Notes: a model not told the origin generated them from the sequence alone. A stretch of DNA of 64,000 nt from Fusobacterium varium (GCA_021531615.1 JADYUE010000001.1:310001-374000), one strand, 5' to 3'; shown: positions 37,249 through 46,466, numbered from the stretch's first letter. Numbers and translations are program-made.

Positions 37249-39189
37249 TTATTTTTCAATATCTAGTATCTCACAAAACTCTTTTCCATTTTCTCTAAAA
37301 TTCCAATTAACTTTATAAATTTTTTCTTTTGTTTTTATCTCATGGATATTATTTTCTAAGTTTATATACATATCCTTTTTAAAATCTATTTCACTATTAT
37401 ATGATAATCCCCAAATAATTTTCTTATCATCATTATCATACTCTTTCCAAATCTTAATAAAATATCCATCTTTTTCTTCTACTTCGAAAGAAATATTCTC
37501 TTCTAAATAGAATTTTATATTTAGTTCTCCTATTTGAATTTGAGATAATTTCTTATTAAAATATTTCTCTTTAATCTCCTGTCCATCAACTAAAATTTTA
37601 GGTAGATTATTATATTTTCTATTAAATATTGTTGTATATACTTTCTCTTCACTCTCTATATCTGTTTCTATAAAGATTATTTTAGAATCTATTAAACCCC
37701 AAGTTTTTCTACTTTTTAATCTCTCATTCCAGTTGAGAAACTCCATTGCAACTAATCCATTTTCACCTTGAGATATTCCATATGCAATTTTATCTTTTAC
37801 AAAAGAGGATTCAAAGTTTCTTTGAGCATCTACCCCTTCCATATCCATTTTAATCTCTGTTGTTCCTGGAATATAGTAATAATCTACGTCTCTCCAATAA
37901 TCTTTATAATCATTTACTCCATCATAAAGATAATATGCTCCATCTCCAGTATACCACCCTTTTAAGTTCTCTCCATTCATAGCCTCATAGTTTCCAATAG
38001 TTGATGAGTGCATTGCTATTCCAAAAGCATATTTTTCCTCTCTTTTCATCACTCTAGCCATCTTATTACAAACTTTTATACTATTGCTATACTTTTCTAT
38101 CTCTTGTCCTCTGTATTTCTCTAAAATATCTGTTAATTTTTTATATAGAAATGGTGATTTTTCCTCTTCTAAATATTTTTTTGCTCCATATTTTACAATC
38201 TCTCTTAAAACAATATCTTCTAACTTTTTGCATTTATCATCTTCAAAAATTGAAGATACAACTAAAATATCATTTAATATTCGATGCCCTATAACTGAAT
38301 CAATATTATTTGCCCTATCTATTCCTCTTCCAGATAACATATCTGTAAAACTTCCATTATAGAAAAATGGTTCAAAAGAATTTAAAATTATCTCATAAAG
38401 ATCATTAACTTTTTTTACAACTGAAGTATATTCACTATCACTTATAACATATAAGATCTCTCCTATTCCTGATAACAGTACTTCTCCATATCCTCCAGCA
38501 TATGGAATTGCCTCATGTTGAATAAAAGATCCATCTCTATAGAATCCCTCTCCTCTATCTTTCTCATTATATTCCCAAACTTCTGGCAGTGATTCTAAGG
38601 CTAATTTTATCTCAACTTCATCTTCTAATAGAATACCTCTAAATAGAGAGATCTTAACTGTATCTACCCTATTTCCCCCAGTTGATAATCTCAATGGTTT
38701 TCCACTTGGATGAATAGCTACTGGATTATTCCCAGAATATCTTGGATCAGGTTGAAAATATCTGCTAGTTTTTAGATTTTCAACTATTATTTCATCTTTA
38801 ATTTTCCCTTTCATCAACATAAAAATATCATTCATTGTAAAAGGGATTCCAATCTCCCATTGCCACCAGTTTGTGTGTTCTATACTATTTAGATTATAAA
38901 AATATTCTCTAAACTTTTCTATCTTTTTTTCAATAAATTTTACAACAGATTCATCATTATAATATTTCGTTCCTTTAATATAATATCCTTTACATAGCAA
39001 AAGTAATTTTGCATATAAGACTTTTATTTTTACTATATTATCTTTTGTCTCTTCATAATCTAAGTTAGAGATCTCTTCTATTATTTGTTCCATCTCTTTA
39101 TTATAAAATTCAATTATCTCTAAACTACCTTCCCCATTTCCTGTTAAAAACTCTATTCTCTTTTCTATCATTTTTTGATACTCTATCAT
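37249..39189 (-). CDS. Polysaccharide lyase family 8 (hyaluronate/chondroitin/xanthan-lyase type)
   Basis: 646 residues. The PL8 catalytic Asn173 (TGGNRVD), His225 (DGSFIQH) and Tyr234 (AGGYG) are in place with the spacing of streptococcal hyaluronate lyase, and the aromatic patch NWWQWEIG (about 107-114) and NGENLKGWYTGDGAYYLY are family signatures. It would cleave uronic-acid-containing chains by beta-elimination. Unlike most PL8 enzymes it shows no signal peptide and lacks the large extra domains, which suggests an intracellular oligosaccharide lyase. Neighbouring ABC, GH35 and oxidoreductase genes fit uptake and breakdown. Exact substrate unknown. Confidence 0.88.
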   Translation of the reverse strand: MIEYQKMIEKRIEFLTGNGEGSLEIIEFYNKEMEQIIEEISNLDYEETKDNIVKIKVLYAKLLLLCKGYYIKGTKYYNDESVVKFIEKKIEKFREYFYNLNSIEHTNWWQWEIGIPFTMNDIFMLMKGKIKDEIIVENLKTSRYFQPDPRYSGNNPVAIHPSGKPLRLSTGGNRVDTVKISLFRGILLEDEVEIKLALESLPEVWEYNEKDRGEGFYRDGSFIQHEAIPYAGGYGEVLLSGIGEILYVISDSEYTSVVKKVNDLYEIILNSFEPFFYNGSFTDMLSGRGIDRANNIDSVIGHRILNDILVVSSIFEDDKCKKLEDIVLREIVKYGAKKYLEEEKSPFLYKKLTDILEKYRGQEIEKYSNSIKVCNKMARVMKREEKYAFGIAMHSSTIGNYEAMNGENLKGWYTGDGAYYLYDGVNDYKDYWRDVDYYYIPGTTEIKMDMEGVDAQRNFESSFVKDKIAYGISQGENGLVAMEFLNWNERLKSRKTWGLIDSKIIFIETDIESEEKVYTTIFNRKYNNLPKILVDGQEIKEKYFNKKLSQIQIGELNIKFYLEENISFEVEEKDGYFIKIWKEYDNDDKKIIWGLSYNSEIDFKKDMYINLENNIHEIKTKEKIYKVNWNFRENGKEFCEILDIEK

Positions 39190-39294
39190 TTTGTCACCGC
39201 CCTATTTTCTTTTCTATATTTTTATCACTATTTTTATAATAAAACAATCTTCAATATTCAGCTAATCTTTTTAGATAGAAAATTGAATATACAT

Positions 39295-39326
39295 AAAAAA
39301 AGAGGCTATAATCTCTTATAGCCTCT
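39295..39326 (-). terminator. Terminator of the rubrerythrin gene
   Basis: A 10-bp perfect stem AGAGGCTATA / TATAGCCTCT (39301-39310, 39317-39326), then seven T on the minus strand. Confidence 0.92.
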
Positions 39327-39348
39327 AAATAACTAAGTTATGTTTTAA

Positions 39349-39900
39349 TTATTTTCCAAAGTATCTGTTTAGTAATCCAGCGAAAGCTCTTCCATGTCTA
39401 GCTTCGTCTTTAGCCATTTCATGAACTGTATCGTGAATAGCGTCGAATCCTAACATTTTAGCTCTCTTAGCGATATCAAATTTTCCAGCAGTTGCTCCAT
39501 ATTCAGCTTCTACTCTCATTGTTAAGTTCTTTTCAGAAGAATCAGATACACATTCTCCTAGTAATTCAGCAAATTTAGCTGCATGTTCAGCTTCTTCGAA
39601 AGCTATTCTTTTGTAAGCTTCAGCAATTTCAGGATATCCTTCTCTGTCAGCTACTCTTGACATTGCAAGGTACATTCCAACTTCTGTACATTCTCCTTCA
39701 AAGTTAGCTCTTAATCCAGCGATGATTTCTTCATCTCCACAAGCTAGTCCTTCTCCAACTTTATGTTCAGTAGCCCAAACTCTTTCTGCTCCTTCTACTA
39801 CTTCTTCCCATTTATCTTTTCCTGCTTTACAAACTGGACATACCTCTACTGCAGGGTCAGTTATAATTTCTCCACAAACTTTACATCTCCATTTAGCCAT
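39349..39900 (-). CDS. Reverse rubrerythrin (rubredoxin domain first)
   Basis: 183 residues from the ATG at 39900, 8 bases after AAGGAGG; an ATG at 39906 is too close to that site. Rubredoxin-type CKVCG and CPVCK at the N-terminus (residues about 7-27), then a four-helix diiron domain with [17 protein letters not shown] and EEAEHAAKF. The domain order is the reverse of classical rubrerythrin and matches clostridial enzymes that reduce H2O2 and O2. Own strong promoter and terminator; probably an oxygen-defence gene. Confidence 0.93.
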   Translation of the reverse strand: MAKWRCKVCGEIITDPAVEVCPVCKAGKDKWEEVVEGAERVWATEHKVGEGLACGDEEIIAGLRANFEGECTEVGMYLAMSRVADREGYPEIAEAYKRIAFEEAEHAAKFAELLGECVSDSSEKNLTMRVEAEYGATAGKFDIAKRAKMLGFDAIHDTVHEMAKDEARHGRAFAGLLNRYFGK

Positions 39901-39973
39901 AATCATTTCCTCCTTAATTTCTATTTTATTTCCTTTTTCTAATTTATAATCATTACATTTTTATTACAATAAT

Positions 39974-40002
39974 AATATACTATATATTCCTAATTATGTC
40001 AA
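39974..40002 (-). promoter_or_regulatory. Promoter of the rubrerythrin gene
   Basis: Minus strand TTGACA (39997-40002), 17 bp, TATATT (39974-39979). Expected start about 65 bp before the coding region. Confidence 0.85.
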
Positions 40003-40074
40003 CACTTTTTTTATTTATTCTTTTCTAAAAATATTATATTTTATATATAGTAAACTTTTCTTTTTAATATAGTT

Positions 40075-40107
40075 AAAAAAAAGAGAGCTAAATCTCTTTA
40101 ACTCTCT
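40075..40107 (-). terminator. Terminator of tpiA-gpmI
   Basis: Minus strand stem AGAGAGTTAAA / TTTAGCTCTCT (one G-T pair, GAGA loop; 40082-40107) followed by eight T. Confidence 0.9.
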
Positions 40108-40118
40108 TCTATCCAAAA

Positions 40119-41639
40119 TTATTTTACTAATAATGAGTGTCCATTCATATCTTCTGGTTTATCTAATCCTAATATTTCTAACATAGTAGGAGCGATATCA
40201 GATAATTTTCCATCTTCTAATTTATAGTTTTTATATTTATTAGAGATCATAATAAATGGAACTTTATTTGTTGTATGAGCTGTAAATGGTATCTTAGTAA
40301 CTGGATCTTCCATTAGTTCAACATTTCCATGGTCTGCTGTAACTAATAGTGTTCCATCTAATTCTAATACTTTTTCAGCTACTTTTCCTAAGCATAGATC
40401 TATTTTCTTAACAGCAGAAACAGCTGCATCAAATACTCCTGTATGTCCAACCATATCTGGGTTAGCATAGTTGATGATGATAACATCATAAGTATCTGAA
40501 TTTAAAGCTTCCATTAGCCCTTCAGTAACTCCACAAGCTGACATTTCAGGTTGAAGATCATAAGTAGCTACTTTTGGAGATGCTACAAGTTTTCTGTCTT
40601 CTCCCTCATATTGAGCTTCTTTTCCTCCATTAAAGAAGAAAGTAACGTGAGCATATTTTTCTGTTTCAGCAGTTCTAAGTTGTTTTAATCCTGCTCTAGA
40701 AATAACTTCACCAAATGTGTTATTAATATCTTTCTCTCCATAAACTACTGGAGCATCAATTGTAGCATCATATTGACGCATACAATAGTATTTTAATCCT
40801 AAGTATTCTCTTTCAAATCCTGTAAATTCTTTATCGTTAAGAGCTCTAGTTATTTCTCTAGCTCTATCTGGTCTAAAGTTAAAGTTAATGAATACATCAC
40901 CTTTTTTAATAGTTCCTTCAGCTTTAACAACAGTAGGAATTACAAATTCATCAGTTACTTTTTCAGCATAAGATTTTTCTATTGCTTCAACTGCTGATGC
41001 TGCTGTATTTCCTTTTCCATATACCATAGCGTCATAAGCTTTTTGAACTCTATCCCAGTTTTTATCTCTATCCATTGCATAATATCTTCCTGAAAGTGTA
41101 GCTATTTCTCCAGCTCCAATTTCAGCAGCTTTAGCTTCTACAGTTTTTATGAAGTCAAGAGCTGATTCTGGTGGAGTATCTCTTCCATCTAAGAATGCGT
41201 GAATATATGCTTTTACTCCATATTTTTTAGCCATCATTAATAATCCAAAAAGATGATCTATATGTGAGTGAACTCCTCCTGTTGAAAGAAGTCCTCCAAA
41301 GTGAACAGGTTTTCCCTCTTTTTGAGCATATTCAAAAGCTTCTTTTAATACAGGGTTTTCAAAGAAAGTTCCCTCTCTTATATCTTTTGAAATTTCAACT
41401 AATGGTTGATAGATTACTCTTCCTGAACCTATATTTAAGTGTCCAACTTCTGAGTTCCCCATTTGTCCATCAGGTAGTCCAACTGCTTCTCCAGATGCTT
41501 CTAATTCTGAGTGTGGATACTCTTTTTGTAATCTATAGAAATTTTCTGGGTTTGCAGCAGTTATTGCATTTTTTTGCTCAGGGTTTTTATTGATTCCCCA
41601 TCCATCTAATATCATTAACATTAAAGGTTTCTTTTTCAT
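40119..41639 (-). CDS. gpmI: 2,3-bisphosphoglycerate-independent phosphoglycerate mutase
   Basis: Glycolytic interconversion of 3- and 2-phosphoglycerate using Mn2+. 506 residues. LDGWG with the metal-binding Asp at about residue 12, the phosphorylated Ser in GQMGNSEVGH (about 62), DGRDTPP, and TADHGN near the C-terminus. Follows tpiA by 18 bp in one operon. Confidence 0.97.
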   Translation of the reverse strand: MKKKPLMLMILDGWGINKNPEQKNAITAANPENFYRLQKEYPHSELEASGEAVGLPDGQMGNSEVGHLNIGSGRVIYQPLVEISKDIREGTFFENPVLKEAFEYAQKEGKPVHFGGLLSTGGVHSHIDHLFGLLMMAKKYGVKAYIHAFLDGRDTPPESALDFIKTVEAKAAEIGAGEIATLSGRYYAMDRDKNWDRVQKAYDAMVYGKGNTAASAVEAIEKSYAEKVTDEFVIPTVVKAEGTIKKGDVFINFNFRPDRAREITRALNDKEFTGFEREYLGLKYYCMRQYDATIDAPVVYGEKDINNTFGEVISRAGLKQLRTAETEKYAHVTFFFNGGKEAQYEGEDRKLVASPKVATYDLQPEMSACGVTEGLMEALNSDTYDVIIINYANPDMVGHTGVFDAAVSAVKKIDLCLGKVAEKVLELDGTLLVTADHGNVELMEDPVTKIPFTAHTTNKVPFIMISNKYKNYKLEDGKLSDIAPTMLEILGLDKPEDMNGHSLLVK

Positions 41640-41657
41640 TTATTTCTCCTATTTCTA

Positions 41658-42413
41658 TTATTTTCCAGCTTTAACAATTTCAGCAAATGATGCAGCTTTT
41701 AGAGATGCTCCTCCAATAAGTCCACCATCTATATCTTTTTGTGCAAGAAGTTCAACAGCATTTTCAGGTTTCATTGATCCACCATATTGAATTGTCATTT
41801 CTTCTGCAACAGCTTCACCAAACATTGATACAAGTACATCTCTTACTTGTCTGTGAGTTTCTTGAGCCATTTCTGGAGTTGCAGTTTTTCCAGTTCCAAT
41901 TGCCCATACTGGTTCATAAGCAACAACAACTTTTGCAGCTTCTTCAGCAGTAAGTCCTTTTAATCCTCCTCTAATTTGAGTTTCAGTAACTTCTGCAGTT
42001 CTTCCAGATTCTCTATCTTCTAATTTTTCTCCTATACAAAGAATTGGTAACATTCCTGCTGCTAAAACAGCTTTTACTTTTTCATTGATGAATTCATCTG
42101 ATTCGTGGAAGTATTCTCTTCTTTCTGAGTGTCCTAAAATTACATATTTTACTCCTATTGATTTAAGCATTAAAGGTGATACTTCTCCAGTATATGCTCC
42201 TGATTCTTTAGGATATACGTTTTCTGCAGCTATTTCAATATTGCTTCCTTCAACTGCTTTTACAGCATCTGATAAAGCTGTAAATGGAGCTCCAATTACT
42301 ATTCCTACATTTTCTATTCCTGCTACTAGTCCTTTTAATTCTGTAAGCATTTCTACAGCTTCTGCATTTGTTTTATTCATTTTCCAGTTTCCAGCTATAA
42401 TTGTTTTTCTCAT
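41658..42413 (-). CDS. tpiA: Triosephosphate isomerase
   Basis: 251 residues from the ATG at 42413, 8 bases after GGAGG, giving the standard N-terminus MRKTIIAGNWKMNKT. Catalytic Lys in NWKMNKT, His in ILGHSERR (about 95) and Glu in AYEPVWAIGTG (about 167). Co-transcribed with gpmI from a strong promoter. Confidence 0.98.
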   Translation of the reverse strand: MRKTIIAGNWKMNKTNAEAVEMLTELKGLVAGIENVGIVIGAPFTALSDAVKAVEGSNIEIAAENVYPKESGAYTGEVSPLMLKSIGVKYVILGHSERREYFHESDEFINEKVKAVLAAGMLPILCIGEKLEDRESGRTAEVTETQIRGGLKGLTAEEAAKVVVAYEPVWAIGTGKTATPEMAQETHRQVRDVLVSMFGEAVAEEMTIQYGGSMKPENAVELLAQKDIDGGLIGGASLKAASFAEIVKAGK

Positions 42414-42453
42414 TGAAAAAACCTCCATTTTTTTATTTTATCTTTCAGTATAA

Positions 42454-42482
42454 ATATTATCACAGTAATCTTTATTTTTCAA
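42454..42482 (-). promoter_or_regulatory. Promoter of tpiA-gpmI
   Basis: Minus strand TTGAAA (42477-42482), 17 bp, TAATAT (42454-42459), with a TG just before the -10 box (TGTGATAAT). Confidence 0.75.
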
Positions 42483-42508
42483 ATGTATCAATGGTTACAT
42501 AATAACTC

Positions 42509-43120
42509 TTAATTGAGCAATCTTTTACGTTTTTCCTCTTCAGCAATATCAGAATAATATTCCTCTAAGTTCTCATAAAATTCACTCAATAATTCTCCCA
42601 TATCAAACTCCATAATATCCAATAGTTCAACTATGTCTCTTGAGTCATAAGCCTTCTCAACATTTGTTAATTGCTCTTTAAAATCTTCAATATATTCATC
42701 GAAATCTGAATAAATAAAATCCAAAATATGATTCTCTTGTATGATTAAAAGTAGATTGTAGAACCATCTTAAAAAGATTAACATCTCTATTAACTTAATC
42801 TCTTCCTCTTCTGTGAGTATTCCTTGATCATCTGTTCCCAATGTTTCAAACATACTAAAGTATTTATCTATGTATCCTCTTGCATCAACTATTGATTCAA
42901 GGATAATTCCCCCTTGACTTTTAGTAATAACCTCTATAACCTTTAAATTTTTAACATCAACTATACTATTATCTTTTATAGCATGTCCATTTATATAAAT
43001 TTTATGAGCTATTTTATCTTCCTTATCAAGTCTTTTATTTATAACTGATATTGCTCTCCCTAAGCTCTTAAAGCTTTTTTGTCCCAATTCAATTTTTACA
43101 TTATCAACATATACTTCCAT
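42509..43120 (-). CDS. Unrecognised acidic protein, 203 residues
   Basis: I do not recognise a family. The first 70 residues look like alternating strands with a YING-type turn (small ubiquitin-like or beta-grasp pattern at best). The rest is strongly acidic and helical (FDEYIEDFKEQL, ENLEEYYSDIAEEEKRK). No signal peptide or membrane segment. Last gene of the rluD-rnhB-yraN-zinc ribbon-comF run, 18 bp after comF, so likely co-expressed. Function not inferred. Confidence 0.85.
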   Translation of the reverse strand: MEVYVDNVKIELGQKSFKSLGRAISVINKRLDKEDKIAHKIYINGHAIKDNSIVDVKNLKVIEVITKSQGGIILESIVDARGYIDKYFSMFETLGTDDQGILTEEEEIKLIEMLIFLRWFYNLLLIIQENHILDFIYSDFDEYIEDFKEQLTNVEKAYDSRDIVELLDIMEFDMGELLSEFYENLEEYYSDIAEEEKRKRLLN

Positions 43121-43138
43121 CTTTTCTCCTAATTTTCT

Positions 43139-43786
43139 TTATTTTCCAAAACTTTTTGCCATAGCTATGGAAAAAACATATATCTCCTTAGGTTTTCCCA
43201 TCTTTTTTAGCTCTTTTATAATCTCTCTTATTGTACTCCCTGTTGTAACTATATCATCAACTAATAATATATTTTTCCCATCTATATTCAATTTTATTTT
43301 TCCAAAAGCATTTTCTATATTACTTTCTCTGCTCTCTTTACTTGATAAAAGATACATATGTTTTGTATCCTTTACCCTTTCTATTCTCTGATACTTTATT
43401 TTTAATCTCTCTAAAATCTCTTCTACTTGGTTAAATCCTCTCTCTTCCCTTCTCTTTTTACTAATAGGAACAGGAATAACAATATCTATTTTCTTTTCAT
43501 CTAAAAGATATTTCAAAGGCTTTTTTAGCAAACTACTAATCTCAACTACCAATTCTTTTCTATTTTTTAATTTATAATCAGCTATTACTTTTCTTATATC
43601 CTCTTCATAATAATAAAGATAATAGTAGTTTTCCCGATTTTTTAACTCCCCTTTTCTCCTTAAAAGTTTTAAGCAATCATAACATATATATCTATCATCT
43701 TCAATTATTTTTCCACAAACTGAGCACTTAGTTGAAAAAAATAGGTTTCTAATACTGAGGTTTAAGCTCTTCATCTTTCTCTGCAT
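43139..43786 (-). CDS. comF: ComF-family amidophosphoribosyltransferase-like protein
   Basis: 215 residues. N-terminal zinc ribbon CSVCG...CYDC (about 21-39) and a C-terminal phosphoribosyltransferase domain with the PRPP loop LLVDDIVTTGST (about 175-186) and RGFNQ. ComF proteins are linked to DNA uptake in competent bacteria, but the family is widespread. It overlaps the end of the preceding zinc-ribbon gene by 38 bp. The ATG at 43774 is an equally possible start. Confidence 0.9.
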   Translation of the reverse strand: MQRKMKSLNLSIRNLFFSTKCSVCGKIIEDDRYICYDCLKLLRRKGELKNRENYYYLYYYEEDIRKVIADYKLKNRKELVVEISSLLKKPLKYLLDEKKIDIVIPVPISKKRREERGFNQVEEILERLKIKYQRIERVKDTKHMYLLSSKESRESNIENAFGKIKLNIDGKNILLVDDIVTTGSTIREIIKELKKMGKPKEIYVFSIAMAKSFGK

Positions 43787-43952
43787 CTACTATCTTTGCT
43801 GAATATATCTCTGTATAACCACAATTTAAACAGGTTTTAATATAATATGTGCCAAGCTCTAGTCTAAGCCCTGGACTTTTTTCTGGTAAAATAGTTGTTT
43901 TTACCTGATATTTGTCACAGCCACATTTCACACATCTAAAATCCAATTTCAT
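43749..43952 (-). CDS. Small zinc-ribbon protein
   Basis: About 67 residues. Two CxxC pairs, CVKCG and CLNCGYTE, form a zinc ribbon like those of nucleic-acid-binding transcription-elongation-type ribbons. Start placed at the ATG at 43952; its GGGGTG ribosome binding site is very close, and a TTG two codons later has better spacing. It overlaps the 3' end of yraN by 17 bp and comF by 38 bp, which points to translational coupling. Partner and function unknown. Confidence 0.8.
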   Translation of the reverse strand: MKLDFRCVKCGCDKYQVKTTILPEKSPGLRLELGTYYIKTCLNCGYTEIYSAKIVDAEKDEELKPQY

Positions 43953-44295
43953 CACCCCATACAATATTTTTATCCCATTTAAAATCATTCCCTAAGTAGC
44001 TCATACAATCAAATCTACACTGACTATCTTCTAAACTATTTTCAACTAAATATTGCATCGCTGTTTTATATATTCGTGTAATCTTTTTTCTATCTACAGC
44101 TTCACTTCCATATCCAAACTTTAATGTTGCCCTATATTTAACCTCTATAAAAATAATAACTTCTTCTTTTTTAGCTATTATATCTATTTCACCGTTTCTA
44201 TTTCTATAATTACATTGTAATATCTCATACTTTTCTCTTTTTAAAATTTCTACTGATCTAGCTTCATAAATATCACCTTTAGCTCTTTTATTCAC
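43936..44295 (-). CDS. yraN: YraN/UPF0102 endonuclease-like protein
   Basis: About 119 residues from the GTG at 44295, six bases after AGGTG; another GTG at 44304 is part of that site. Restriction-endonuclease-like core: RNGEIDIIAKKEEVIIFIEVKYR carries the E-D-ExK residues (about 40-60), and the N-terminal GDIYEARSVEIL helix fits. Family function is still uncertain; a role in DNA repair or processing is assumed. Directly follows rnhB, a common pairing. Confidence 0.93.
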   Translation of the reverse strand: MNKRAKGDIYEARSVEILKREKYEILQCNYRNRNGEIDIIAKKEEVIIFIEVKYRATLKFGYGSEAVDRKKITRIYKTAMQYLVENSLEDSQCRFDCMSYLGNDFKWDKNIVWGDEIGF

Positions 44296-44309
44296 TAAAA
44301 TCACCTGAT

Positions 44310-45032
44310 TTATTTTATAATCTTATTTAAAAAGCTCTTTCTATGAATTGGTAAAACCCCTAATTCCAATAATTTCTCTTTATGTAACTTTGTTCCATAT
44401 CCCTTATGTTTTTCAAACTTATACTCTGGATATTTCTTCCCTTCTTCAATCATCTCTCTATCTCTTGTAACTTTGGCAATTATTGAGGCTGCTGCAATAG
44501 ATAAACTCTTGGCATCTCCCTTTATTACAAACTCTTGCTCTCCCTCATACTCTCTTATCTTAAAATTTCCATCAACTAAAACTAAATGATCTGTGCTACA
44601 CTGCTTTTTCAAATTTTCTAAAGCTCTTCTCATAGCTAAAAAAGTAGCATTTAAAATATTTATCTCATCTATCTCTTCAGGTGTAGCCTCTCCAACTCCA
44701 ATATAGAAATTTTCCATAATCACATCAAAAAGTTTCTCTCTTTTTTTCTCTGTCAATTTTTTAGAGTCATTTATCTCATCTAAATCATTACTGTATTTTT
44801 TTAAAATTGCTGCTGCTGCAACTACATTTCCAGCTAATGGACCTCTTCCAGCCTCATCTACTCCTATTACTATTTCACCTTTTGAAAGATCAAATTCATG
44901 TAAAGTCATCTTTGGCTCTTCTATATTTTCAACAACTTCATCTTTTTTCTTTCTCTTTCTTGTTTTTTTCTCTTTAGAATCTTCTAAGGAAAAAAGTCCT
45001 ATTTGCTCTCCCTTTTCCCCGTTTTTTTTCAT
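44310..45032 (-). CDS. rnhB: Ribonuclease HII
   Basis: Removes ribonucleotides from DNA-RNA hybrids. 240 residues. Catalytic residues in VIGVDEAGRGPLAGN (Asp-Glu), LVDGN and Asp of the KVTRDRE region. The first 50 residues are a Lys/Glu-rich extension not present in E. coli RNase HII. The extension begins MKKNGEKGEQIGLFSLED, whose IGLFSLED resembles clamp-binding or partner-binding peptides; this is speculative. Confidence 0.95.
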   Translation of the reverse strand: MKKNGEKGEQIGLFSLEDSKEKKTRKRKKKDEVVENIEEPKMTLHEFDLSKGEIVIGVDEAGRGPLAGNVVAAAAILKKYSNDLDEINDSKKLTEKKREKLFDVIMENFYIGVGEATPEEIDEINILNATFLAMRRALENLKKQCSTDHLVLVDGNFKIREYEGEQEFVIKGDAKSLSIAAASIIAKVTRDREMIEEGKKYPEYKFEKHKGYGTKLHKEKLLELGVLPIHRKSFLNKIIK

Positions 45033-45048
45033 TCTAATTCCAACCTTT

Positions 45049-45990
45049 CTAAAAATTTATTTTTTCTATATCTAAACCAGCAAATTTAGCTGCTCTTTTA
45101 AAATCCTCTGGAATTGGTGCTGTAACTACCATCTCTTTTTTACTTATTGGATGAGTAAATTTTAATCTATAAGCATGTAACATCTGTCTATCTATTCCAT
45201 CAGTACTATTTCCATAAGTAGCATCTCCTAAAATAGGATGATTTAAAGATTTCATATGTACCCTTATTTGATGAGTTCTTCCAGTTTCTATTCTAACTTT
45301 TACAAGAGAGTAGTTTTTACTTTCATCTAATATTTCATAATTTGATATAGCAATCTTTCCATTTTCTGTTACAACTGCCATTTTCTTTCTATCTCTTGGA
45401 TCTCTACCTATTAAAGTTTCAATTCTTCCACTTTTATCTTTAAAAATTCCTTTAGCTATACACACATATGTTTTTTCTAAAGTTTTCTCTTTAAACATAT
45501 CTGATAAAGTTGTATGAGCTTCATCATGTTTAGCCACAACTATTACTCCACTTGTATCTTTATCCAATCTATGAACTATCCCTGGTCTTATAACTCCATT
45601 TATAGTTGAAAGATCTTTTATATGATAAAGTAGAGCATTCACTAAAGTTCCATTATAGTTTCCATGTGCTGGGTGTACAACCATATTAGGAGCTTTATTT
45701 ATTATAACGATATCTGAATCCTCGTAAATTATCTCAAGAGGTATATCTTCTGGAATCAGATCTAAAGTTTCATCTTCTGGAAGATTTACAACTATTGTTT
45801 CTGTACCCTTCAATTTATTTCCACTTTTAGTAGTTTTTTTCCCAGTGATCTCTACATATCCCCCATCAATTATCTTTTGGATATATGATCTTGTAGCATC
45901 TTCTATTACTTCATTAAGGAAACTATCTATTCTTTTTCCTTTATCATTTTCATTTGCTTGAACTGTTATTGTTTCTTTTATATTCTCCAT
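45049..45990 (-). CDS. rluD: RluA-family 23S rRNA pseudouridine synthase
   Basis: 313 residues. S4-type RNA-binding domain at residues about 15-75 and catalytic RPGIVHRLDKDTSG with the nucleophilic Asp (about 142), plus GRTHQIRVH. Closest to RluD/YlyB by length and the S4 domain. First gene of the operon rluD-rnhB-yraN-zinc ribbon-comF-unknown. The upstream DNA holds an extended -10 promoter and repeat copy 2. Confidence 0.93.
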   Translation of the reverse strand: MENIKETITVQANENDKGKRIDSFLNEVIEDATRSYIQKIIDGGYVEITGKKTTKSGNKLKGTETIVVNLPEDETLDLIPEDIPLEIIYEDSDIVIINKAPNMVVHPAHGNYNGTLVNALLYHIKDLSTINGVIRPGIVHRLDKDTSGVIVVAKHDEAHTTLSDMFKEKTLEKTYVCIAKGIFKDKSGRIETLIGRDPRDRKKMAVVTENGKIAISNYEILDESKNYSLVKVRIETGRTHQIRVHMKSLNHPILGDATYGNSTDGIDRQMLHAYRLKFTHPISKKEMVVTAPIPEDFKRAAKFAGLDIEKINF

Positions 45991-46011
45991 ATATACTCCA
46001 TAACTTTTTTC

Positions 46012-46023
46012 TAAATTATATCA
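46012..46023 (-). promoter_or_regulatory. Possible extended -10 promoter of rluD
   Basis: Minus strand TGATATAAT, with TATAAT at 46015-46020, about 25 bp before the rluD start. No good -35 at 17 bp, so it would rely on the TG extension. Confidence 0.5.
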
Positions 46024-46114
46024 TGGTATATGTTATTTTTCCATAATCAACTATTTATTTTAATAATTATTATAAATTAGAAAATATTTTCCTAAGTTTC
46101 TCTTTTATTGTGTA

Positions 46115-46349
46115 TTGTTAGATTTTGACAAAGTACCTTTGTATTAGCGATTATTAGTCAAGTTAAGTTATCTAAATTTCTTTTTTAACATCAAGTTGTC
46201 TCCATGTCAGTGAATAAAGAATCCCTATGGCTCATTCCGTTGAAAATGCAAAACTCGGCTTCGCCTCAAACACGTTGCATTTTCTTAACTGCATTTCGCT
46301 GAGGACTTCTAATATTCACTTCTAAATTCCGTCAACTTGATGTTAGGGA
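46115..46349. repeat. Intergenic palindromic repeat, copy 2
   Basis: Very similar to copy 1 over about 230 bp. Perfect outer arms AACATCAAGTTG (46187-46198) and CAACTTGATGTT (46333-46344), inner GTGAATA / TATTCAC and AAAATGCAA / TTGCATTTT, same apical GGCTTCGCC. The AGAATCCCT arm is kept but its partner has changed. It lies between rluD and ribBA, both on the minus strand. Confidence 0.88.
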
Positions 46350-46383
46350 TAATTATTTTTACTTTAAATAAATTATAATTTTA

Positions 46384-46434
46384 ATAAAAAAACTGTTGAA
46401 ATTGATAATACCAACTTATCAACTCTCAACAGTT
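46384..46434 (-). terminator. Terminator of the riboflavin operon, adjoining repeat copy 2
   Basis: Minus strand AACTGTTGA pairs with TCAACAGTT (46426-46434, 46391-46399), inner stem TTGATAA / TTATCAA, followed by seven T. Shares the CTGTT-GATAA pattern with the gntR terminator. Confidence 0.9.
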
Positions 46435-46466
46435 CCCTCTCAATTAATTCTTCTCATCTAAATTTA

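Noticed and set aside
37249-39189. Naming the PL8 enzyme a secreted hyaluronate lyase virulence factor
   Set aside because: Catalytic residues fit, but there is no signal peptide and the specificity within PL8 cannot be read by eye.
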